From Crossaster papposus (lineage: Eukaryota; Echinodermata; Asteroidea; Velatida; Solasteridae): a DNA stretch of 64,000 nucleotides. The position numbers were made by a program, and so were the translations under genes. Under the pieces are notes generated by a model. That model did not search any database and was not told where the DNA came from. It saw only the letters and a program-made list of their open reading frames with translations. Positions 56,196-64,000 of the stretch are shown piece after piece. Each line of letters begins with the position of its first letter. Position 1 is the first letter of the stretch. Location of the stretch: contig JBAIAA010000077.1 of the NCBI GenBank assembly GCA_037893245.1, forward strand, positions 62,001 to 126,000, in the 5' to 3' direction.

Positions 56196-56829
56196 TGACT
56201 AAATTGGTTTTTATGTGACGAAATTGAATGCGAGAGTTGGTGAATTTGGAATAGTTTTAAAATAGCTAGTAAGTCTATTAAAACAATTTTTTTTTTATTG
56301 AGCTTATTGAGAATTTAGAAGCTTTTATTCCAGCCCAGCAGTAAATCTCAAAGTCAGCTTCAGTCTGAAAAGGGCGTTCTGTCAATGGCTACGACCGCGG
56401 CTACAAACAGGAGGATTACTATGGCCCGAGTTCGAGCAGCACGGCTTCCGTCCGTGGCTAACCCGTCTGCATTACCCGGATGAGCTACTCGAACCCTATG
56501 GTTTGGGGGATTTGAGTATTGCACGATTGTATGTAATTCTCGCATGTGTGAAGTCCCCAAAACTATTTACCAATAAATACCTCCCGAGCCCGTCATTGAT
56601 TATGGCTGTTTGTGACCGCCAAAATCAAAATCGAAACCTTTGCTTCATCTGCGGCTTCGCCTACGAATCCGACTCCTGAATCATTGTGAAGCAAGCCCAC
56701 TAAAAACATTTAACCGTTGGGTTTATATTAACTGCTTGAATAATTCGGAAACACAACAGGCACCAGAACGTGGCTGGCGTTCCCGAAGCCTAAAAACGAA
56801 GCCAGAGATTCAGAAACGCCATAGTCTCC
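56196..56829. other. No gene recognised
   Basis: AT-rich spacer after the CXC element. Short open frames here have no known motif. The GGGTTCGAGTAGCTCATCC word (minus strand near 56480) is B-box-like but has no matching A-box. Confidence 0.5.
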
Positions 56830-57195
56830 ATTTATACATGGACAAGCATACTTCCACTACCCCGGGACCAAAACTACTATACCAATGAATGGAGAATCTG
56901 TATAGAAGAAAAATAATACCAAGATTAGTTTTAGCTCCAGACCCTGTTTTGTGAAGCACAATCAGTGTTCCTTTTTCACCGTATCATGTTAAATTCGCGG
57001 TCGCGGTTTAGTTATTACTCGGGCGAAAGGACACCTGACTGTGCTTTACAAATACTCAAAATCAAGGGTCTAGAGCTAAAACTACCAGCCCAAATCGAGA
57101 TTAGTATAATTTTTCTTCTAGAAAGCTTCTCTATCCATTGGCATAGGTATTTACTGGAAGTACGATTGTCCGTTTTTGATGGGCCACCTGTATTT
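56830..57195. mobile_element. Fold-back element, reference copy of a four-copy family
   Basis: Left arm ACTATACCAATGAATGGAGAATC..TAGTTTTAGCTCCAGACCC..GTGAAGCACA and its inverse in the right arm (GTGCTTTACAAAT..GGGTCTAGAGC..CATTGGCATAGG). Half copies at 18000-18350, 23930-24370 and 41700-41885. Confidence 0.75.
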
Positions 57196-57873
57196 ACCTT
57201 GAATTTCTGTAATGACAGTTAAATTGAAGGCACTAAACTGTATTAGCCAAACATCATGGATTGACGACCTCACATAATTTGGCAGTGGCTATATAAAGGG
57301 ATAGCCTACAGCAAAATGAATTGACCACTTTACATAACATGTTGACTACAACATATAACACACTGACATCACTACATCACATAACATGTTGACTATCTCA
57401 TTTACAGTTTTTCTCAATCGCTTTAATGCACTTTCCCAAACTCATACCTTATTTTTTTAACAGCGTCTCAAAACCCCGCATCATGAATGCAATTGGCCAA
57501 TCCACTATTTCTAGTTCCCATTGTGTGCACACACGAAAATGCAAAACTCTAAACGCAATTTTCATTATATTTTGACATTCTAGGCAAAACAGGTTGTTTT
57601 CTTCTCAACTGACTGTGTACCTTTTCTATTCGAAATACCGCAGTTGTGCATTGGGTAAATCATTGCATGCAAAATACTACGTACAATGAGCATTGTGTTT
57701 GTACAAAATATAACGCCAGCACGATGGGAGTTACTGCTCTTCACTGGCACAATTGAATAGGCCTACTACCGGAGCATAATGCTGTCCATTCCATCACACA
57801 AGGTGGAGATGCTGAATGTTCAGTACTCATAACGTATATAAGGGTTCCACTGAGCGCAATAGTTCTACGTAAA
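57196..57873. other. Non-coding stretch upstream of the IS630-like gene
   Basis: No gene. Direct repeats of CACATAACATGTTGACTA at about 57323 and 57377. Otherwise nothing recognised. Confidence 0.5.
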
Positions 57874-60003
57874 ATGGAGCGAGAGGCAGGTATCAACGAG
57901 CGTCGTGCAAGAGACGGTGTCCGTGTGCGTGGTGGTAGGGCAGGAGGAAGAGTGCACAGGGGACGGGGAGAGGAAAGAGGCAGGGGAAAAGAGGCAGGGG
58001 AAAAGAGGCAGGGGAAAAGAGGCAGGGGAAAAGAGGCAGGGGAAAAGAGGCAGGGGAAAAGAGGCAGGGGAAAAGAGGCAGGGGAAAAGAGGCAGGGGAA
58101 AAGAGGCAGGGGAAAGGAGGCAGGGGAAAGGAGGCAGGGGAAAAGAGGCAGGGGAAAAGAGGCAGGGGAAAAGAGGCAGGGGAAAAGAGGCAGGGGAAAA
58201 GAGGCAGGGGAAAAGAGGCAGGGGAAAAGAGGCAGGGGAAAAGAGGCAGGGGAAAAGAGGCAGGGGAAAAGAGGCAGGGGAAAAGAGGCAGGGGAAAAGA
58301 GGCAGGGGAAAAGAGGCAGGGGAAAAGAGGCAGGGGAAAAGAGGCAGGGGAAAAGAGGCAGGGGAAAAGAGGCAGGGGAAAAGAGGCAGGGGAAAAGAGG
58401 CAGGGTAAAAGAGGCAGGGGAAAAGAGGCAGGGGAAAAGAGGCAGGGGAAAAGAGGCAGGGGAAAAGAGGCAGGGGAAAAGAGGCAGGGGAAAAGAGGCA
58501 GGGGAAAAGAGGCAGGGGAAAAGAGGCAGGGGAAAAGAGGCAGGGGAAAAGAGGCAGGGGAAAAGAGGCAGGAGAAAAGAGGCAGGAGAAAAGAGGCAGG
58601 GGAAAAGAGGCAGGGGAAAAGAGGCAAGGGAAAAGAGGCAGGGGAAAAGAGGCAGGGGAAAAGAGGCAGGGGAAAAGAGGCAGGGGAAAAGAGGCAGGGG
58701 AAAAGAGGCAGGGGAAAAGAGGCAGGGGAAAAGAGGCAGGGGAAAAGAGGCAGGGGAAAAGAGGCAGGGGAAAAGAGGCAGGGGAAAAGAGGCAGGGGAA
58801 AGAGGCAGGGGAAAGAGGCAGGGGAAAGAGGCAGGGGAAAGAGGCAGGGGAAAGAGGCAGGGGAAAGAGGCAGGGGAAAGAGGCAGGGGAAAGAGGCAGG
58901 GGGAAGAGGCAGGGGAAGAGGCAGGGGAAAAGGCAGGGGAAAAGGCAGGGGAAGAGGCAGGATAGTAACGCACTACATGTACTACATATTACAGTACTGA
59001 CTGTGAAACTGGTCATAATAGCACGCTGTAACACATTTCATTTTACTGTAACATTTATATCTATAGAATTGAAGCACTGCCCCACGCTGGTGGCAGAGGC
59101 CGAATGTTCACACCTCAACAAGAGGTAGCCATAGTCGACATGGTGAAAGCTAACAATTGTATCCGACTGCGAGAGATCCAGAGTGCTGTCATAGCTGATA
59201 ATGACATATTTGGTAACATTGGCTCTGTGAGTCTCTCCACCATTGACAGGGTCCTCAAGAAAAACGAGATGTCGATGAAACAAGTTTAAAAAGTTCCATT
59301 TGAAAGGAATTCTGAAAGGGCGAAGCAGCTAAGATTCCAATATGTACAGGTATGAGTCTGAACAGTATGTTTGGTGTCAATAACATTATTGCAGTACATC
59401 ATGACGATTTGACAATTTACATATACATATATTATAGTATGTGTGTCATAAGCAGACCTACTTTAAGGATGTGGCCTACACAGTGCATGTGCAGTTGTTA
59501 TACAGTGCAGTGTGTTGCTTTACATTGTATTGTGTCCTGTATTTGGGATTGATGTGAACCGCTGTGCTTACGTTTTTAGAGGATGATGGATCTGGAGGCG
59601 AATGACACCCCACATACATTTGTGTATGTGGATGAGGCAGGATTCAACCTCAACAAGGTCAGAAGACGTGGCAGGAACATCATCGGTCACCGTGCCACAG
59701 TTGATGTACCAGGCCAGCGTGGGGGGAACATATCAATGTGTGCTGCCATCTCTAACAACGGCGTAATCCACCATGTTCCCCTCATCAGACCTTACAACAC
59801 AGCCCGTCTTTTGGATTTCTTGGGGGGGGGGGGGGGGGGGGGCTGTACAATGCGCTTATCCCTGAGAATGAGAGGGGAGTGGTGAATCCTGACTTGCCAA
59901 ATTATGTCGTGATTTGGGATAATGTCTCATTCCACCGCTCCCTTCTTGTCGGGGAATGGTTTGCTGCCCGTCTGTGATGTATCACTAAAGTTGTCTACCG
60001 CCC
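57874..60003 (+). pseudogene. IS630/Tc1-like transposase gene with minisatellite N-terminus, degenerate
   Basis: Exon A starts MEREAGINERRARDGVRV at 57874 and runs into the repeat-coded Arg/Gly/Lys stretch. Exon B (59067-59349): IEALPHAGGRGRMFTPQQE, then VDMVKANNCIRLREIQ and STIDRVLKKNEMSMKQV, the second helix-turn-helix region. Exon C (59580-60003): FVYVDEAGFN (first catalytic Asp), GRNIIGHRATVDVPGQRGG and VVIWDNVSFH (second Asp). Lesions: a nonsense TAA at 59287-59289, a poly-G expansion at 59822-59842, a TGA near 59975, a missing first helix-turn-helix segment, and loss of the third catalytic residue where the next retroelement begins. Introns obey GT-AG. Similar spliced transposases occur in fish. 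Confidence 0.85.
57972..58960 (+). repeat. 14-bp minisatellite GAGGCAGGGGAAAA, about 70 copies
   Basis: Roughly 59 near-identical 14-bp units (to about 58795), then about a dozen 12-13-bp units missing an A. Rare variants: GGGGAAAGG at about 58110, GGAGAAAA at about 58570, GGGTAAAA at 58404. No stop occurs in any of six frames, so long spurious ORFs arise on both strands. Confidence 0.95.
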
Positions 60004-60180
60004 TCAGTTGCTGATATTAATAAAGGTGACCTCTGTGGGTCACACTGTGTGTTCTCGACTTGAACTGTCGTGTGTGTCGTTTTCTAACTGTCCTAAACTC
60101 CAATAGAAGACATCTATTGATAGCTGCTTGTCAGCATAGAAACATTACATGGTGTCAGAAGTGGGATCTTAAAAGTCACA

Positions 60181-61775
60181 ATGTCAGGCCTTAAACCACC
60201 GGGCCAGTTGCAGATGGAAGGGAACTTGGCGAAAAACTGGAAGGAATGGGGCCGTTCATTCGACCTCTATGCCATGGCGACTGAACTGCACAAGAAACCC
60301 GAGCCAGTGCAATGTGCAACGTTTCTACATGTAGCAGGCCCAGCGGCACAACGAGTGTACGCTACATTGACGTTTGCGGATGATGAGAAGGACAAACTTG
60401 AGGTACTGAAAACCAAGTTCAAGCAGTACTGTGAACCCAGGAGGAATTTGTCTGTACTTCGGTACATGTTCAATTCAAGAAGTCAAAGGGTAGATGAGCC
60501 ATTTGATACTTACTTGACAACCTTGAAAAGCCTAGTCAGAGAGTGTGAGTTTGGTGACATCGAGAATTCCCTACTTCGAGATAGAATTGTGTGTGGTGTA
60601 AAAGATACTAAGACACGAGAAAAACTCTTGCAAGAAGAAAACCTGACACTGGAGAAGTGCGTCAACATCTGCCAGGTCAATGAGATAAGCGCCACACATG
60701 TCAAAGCATTGCAGACTGAACTGGACTTGGCACAACAAACACATGAGATCAACCGTGTGACATCCAAAGCCAAATATGGCAGTAAACCTGGAAGGCGAAG
60801 GGAAACATCAACCCGTCACTCAGACACTGGAGCAAAATCAGTGTGTGATTTTTGCACCTATGAACACTACACCGACCGTTGTCCTGCGCAGTCTGAAAAG
60901 TGCAACTCATGCCATAAAGTTGGACATTTTAGCAAATCGAAAATATGCAAAGCCCGACGCAACTCCCGAGCACAAGTGGTAAGGGAAATCACGAACAGCA
61001 GTAGTGATGATGAGGACAGTGTGCAGTATGATGTCGCCGGTGTCAAAATGCAGGAGCAAACAAACCAACTCGAGGACCTGGTAATTGACTACATTACTGG
61101 AAAAGAACCGGACGACTGGATCGAAACCTGTCATATCGGGAGAACCGCAGTGAAGTTCAAGCTTGATTCAGGATCCCAAGCGGATGTTCTGCCAGAAGAC
61201 TGTTTCAAAGACACTGGACTGGCACTGCTCCCCAGTAATGCATCCCTGCATTCCTATTCAGGACACAAGCTGTTGGCATTATGCAAGACCATAGCCAATT
61301 TGAAAGTTGGTAAGACAACACATCAGGTTGTTTTGCAGGTGGTAAGAGGAAATGTAAAACCTATCTTAGGTCTGAAAACATGCCAAAGGCTTGGGTTGAT
61401 TAAGAGAGTAAGAGTAGATGAAGTGGTTAGTGGTGGTTCATTAAACATGCCGATACATAGCAAGATTACATTCGCGGATCATGATGATTTGTATGACGGG
61501 CTAGGGAGACTACGAAACCATGAATACGATAATGCATTGCATGCAGATGCCACGCCGGTTCATAACCCTCCACGCACCATTCCCTATACCTTGCGTGACA
61601 AAGTAAGTTCCGAATTAAAACGCATGGAAAAACTTGGGGTCATTGCGCGCGTTGAAGAACCCACAGACTGGGTCAGTTCCATGACAATTGTTAGTAAACC
61701 AGATGGCAGTGTGCGCATTTGCCTTGACCTGAGAGAGCTAAACAATGCAATAAAGAGAGCCCGTTACCCTATGCC
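60181..61775 (+). pseudogene. mag-type Gag-protease-RT, first in-frame segment
   Basis: MSGLKPPGQLQMEGN starts just after the primer site. Gag core (FDTYLTTLKSLVRECEF), two zinc knuckles (CDFCTYEHYTDRC and CNSCHKVGHFSKSKIC), protease with D-S-G (FKLDSGSQADVLP), and RT fingers (SSMTIVSKPDGSVRICLDLR). The frame breaks at about 61772-61778; the apparent ORF end at 61980 is out of frame. Confidence 0.88.
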
Positions 61776-62813
61776 CGGCCTACCCTCCAAGATGTTGCTG
61801 CGCGTATGCCACATGCTAAAGTTTTTTCGAAGTTTGATGCCACAAGTGGTTATTGGCAACTTCCACTCACAAAAAGAAGCTCGTATTTCACAACGTTTAA
61901 TACACCCTTTGGAAGATTTCGATACTTGGTATTACCATTCGGCATTTCTTCGGCAAGTGAAATCTGGCAGCGCGTCATGATCACTGAATTTGGGTCACTT
62001 GAAGGGGTCGTGGTTGTTGTTGATGATATCCTAGTTTGGGGTGAAAACATGGCCCAACATGATGAGCGAGTAGCCAAACTGCTTGAAAAGGTCAAAGAAT
62101 CTGGGCTCAAGCCCAACAAAAAGAAATCGGTTCTAGGCACGAACAAAATTAAATATGTGGGGCATGTGATTTCCGCAGAAGGGCTCTCACCAAGTCCAGC
62201 GCGGATCCAGTCAGTGTTGGAAATGCCTCTTCCAACAAAGAAAAGCGAGCTAGAGACCTTTCTCGGAATGATTACTTATGTCGGTAGATTCATTCCCAAT
62301 CTTTCTGAAGTCACTGCGCCGTTGCGACAGCTTACGGAAAAGCAAGTAGCATGGCATTGGGATGAAAAACATACCAAAGCTGTAGAAACACTAAAGGGTA
62401 TCATAACTTCAGCTCCAGTGCTGATGTTGTATGATGTGGACAAACCAGTCAGTCTTGCAACTGATGCATCCAAACATGGGTTTGGATCAGTATTGATGCA
62501 AGATAACAGATCATATGCATCGCGTAGTACAAATACAGCCGAGAAGAATTATGCGACCATAGAAAAAGAGATGTGTGCCATTCTCTTTGCATGCCACAAA
62601 TTCCATGATTATATTTTTGGAAAGCAGACAACGGTGATCACAGATCATAAGCCATTAGTAGGAGTGTTCCAAAAACCATTGCATAAGTTAAGCCCAAGAT
62701 TGCAGCGCATGCGCATGCACCTACTGAGATATGACCTCTGTGTACAGTGGCCAACCGGGCTGTACAATGTTTGTGCCAGATGCTTTAAGCCGCATAATAA
62801 AGAGCGGAGTTGA
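61776..62813 (+). pseudogene. mag-type RT palm and RNase H segment
   Basis: Continues in another frame: KFDATSGYWQL (first RT Asp), YLVLPFGISSASEIW, VVDDILVWG (active-site DD), VGHVISAEGL, and RNase H (LATDASKHGFG, IEKEMCAILFACHKF, VITDHKPL). A second frame break near 62750 puts the end of RNase H (FVPDALSRI) in the next frame. Confidence 0.88.
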
Positions 62814-64000
62814 CAATGCCTCAGAATTTGATGACAAACGTGAAATCAACATGATAATAAGGCACCTCCCAATTACCGAGTCGCGATTACAACAGTTCCG
62901 CGAAGAAACAGATGCTGATCACACACTTGCGAAGGTCAAAGACCATATCGTCAATGGCTGGCCTGCCGACAAACACCACATGCCTGACAAGTGATGTTGT
63001 TCCATATCATGCAGTTCACAGTGAATTAGTGTCGTGCGATGGTATCATTTTTCTTGGCAACCGGGTCGTGGTTCCGCGAAGTATGCAAAATAATATGCTC
63101 AAAAAGATTCATGAGTCCCACCTTGGTATAGTGAAACTCAAACAGAGAGCACGGGCAATCTTATACTGGCCAGGTATATGAATGCTCAAATCGAAGACAT
63201 TGTGTCAAAGTGTGCAATTTGTCAGTCGGGCAGGAGAGCCCAACCCGCAGAACCAATGATCCAACATGACTTACCTGATAGACCTTGGTCTAAACTGGCT
63301 GCAGATGTGTTCCACCTGGATGGAGTGGACTATTTGCTCGTAGTTGATTATTACTCGAAATTTCCGGAAAAATCTCACAGCCCATATGTTCAGTCATACA
63401 TGAGTTGAAAATTGTCTTTGCTCGATCTGGTACACCAGATTTGTTAATTACTGACAATGCAAGCCAATTCATATGTGAAGACTTCAGAACATTCCAAAAC
63501 AAGTGGGAGTTCAAACATGTCACCTCTAGCCCGAGGTATCCACAAAGCAATGGGCAAGCTGAGCGATGTGTTCAAACAGTGAAAACTCTCATGAAAAAAG
63601 CCAAGGCATCTGGGCGCGACCCCTATATGGCACTACTAGAATATCGTAACACGCCCATTGATGGCACGGATGGCTATACACCAGCACAAATACTCAATAG
63701 TCGCTTGCTCAAAAGTCGACTTCCCACTTCATCCACTCTCCTCAAACCACAAGTGGTTCCGCCCATGGAAACTAAACTCAAAAAGAGACAAAGTGTACAA
63801 AAACACTACTATGACATGACATGTAGCAAACCCCAGAGCACACTACAACCTGGGGAACAGGTTAGATTCCAAGATCCTCACAGTCGATGGGCATTAGGGA
63901 AAGTAACAGAAAAACACAACAACCCAAGGAGCTACATGGTAGCAACACCATCTGGAAAAGTGTACAGAAGGAACAGACGACACATTTTCCAATCCAAAGA
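62750..64000 (+). pseudogene. mag-type integrase, several frames, incomplete at window edge
   Basis: Pieces: FVPDALSR to 62990; then VVPYHAVHSEL to LYWPGI (H..H of the zinc module near 63100); a two-base AT duplication at about 63178; CAICQSGRRAQP and ADVFHLDGVDYLLVVDYYS (first catalytic Asp); another break at about 63390; and LLITDNASQF (second Asp), RYPQSNGQAERCVQ (Glu), then the C-terminal region (FQDPHSRWALGKV) open to base 64000. Confidence 0.85.

Larger units (their letters stand above)
60004..64000 (+). mobile_element. Ty3/mag-type LTR retrotransposon, decayed, runs off the right edge
   Basis: The LTR end ..AACATTACA at 60149 is followed by the primer-binding-site-like TGGTGTCAGAAGTGGGAT (60150-60167). 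The LTR start is uncertain: sequence from about 60004 gives only about 145 bp, so the LTR may be truncated. AATAAA at 60021 could be its poly(A) signal. Gag, protease, RT, RNase H and integrase follow, with at least five frame breaks. It truncates the IS630-like gene. The 3' LTR is outside the window. Confidence 0.85.

Noticed and set aside
57972..58960. CRISPR-like or telomeric array
   Set aside because: Units are contiguous without spacers and the context is eukaryotic; the unit does not match the animal telomere repeat.
57741..59034. Minus-strand open frames of 240-410 codons rich in Phe/Pro/Leu
   Set aside because: They are the antisense reading of the stop-free 14-bp minisatellite; no start context or domain supports them.

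Overview
The window is nuclear DNA from an intron-rich animal, most likely a marine invertebrate deuterostome (echinoderm, hemichordate or cephalochordate). This rests on GT-AG split genes, a large adhesion-GPCR gene, metazoan-type DIRS and Ty3/mag retroelements, tRNA-derived SINEs and many palindromic MITEs. The species cannot be named from the sequence alone. No bacterial genes, rRNA, CRISPR array or plausible free-standing tRNA gene was seen.

The one host gene I can support is an adhesion G-protein-coupled receptor on the minus strand. I reconstructed 18 coding exons by hand: the signal-peptide exon at 41970-42025, then 17 exons from 25339 down to 2299. All 17 splice junctions keep phase and together encode about 1095 residues. 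The order is signal peptide, EGF-like modules, a long beta-sandwich-like stalk, GAIN domain, GPS cleavage motif, and TM1 to the start of TM4. The remaining membrane helices and the tail must lie beyond the left edge.

Most of the rest is mobile DNA, largely sitting in the receptor's introns. Going left to right: a 317-bp tandem duplication; MITEs and SINEs; a dead antisense Ty3/mag-type element (8480-10990); a 1.23-kb fold-back element with a 9-bp target duplication (14456-15689); a non-LTR reverse transcriptase remnant; a nested MITE complex (26091-27333); a full-length DIRS-type tyrosine-recombinase retrotransposon (27558-32565) inside the 16.6-kb first intron; a TTAA-flanked 1.6-kb element (33044-34661); and a second 9-bp-TSD element (39043-40492) carrying a broken piece of a RecQ-like helicase.

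Right of the receptor, 44.25-56.19 kb is one large inverted-repeat element. It encodes a broken, uncharacterised protein with FEN/PIN-like motifs and a C-terminal tesmin/TSO1-type CXC cysteine cluster. A young chromodomain Ty3 element (49434-56004, identical 394-bp LTR lengths, TATA target duplication) has landed inside its right inverted repeat. At 57.87-60.0 kb is a degenerate spliced IS630/Tc1-like transposase whose Arg/Gly-rich N-terminus is a roughly 1-kb 14-bp minisatellite. It is cut off by another decayed mag-type Ty3 element that runs off the right edge.

The observations I rate highest are: the CXC/nuclease-like element, whose terminal repeats hold palindromes resembling the known CXC-domain target; the helicase fragment carried by a MULE-like element; the precise DIRS internal complementary region; and the family of fold-backs that share one hairpin tip.
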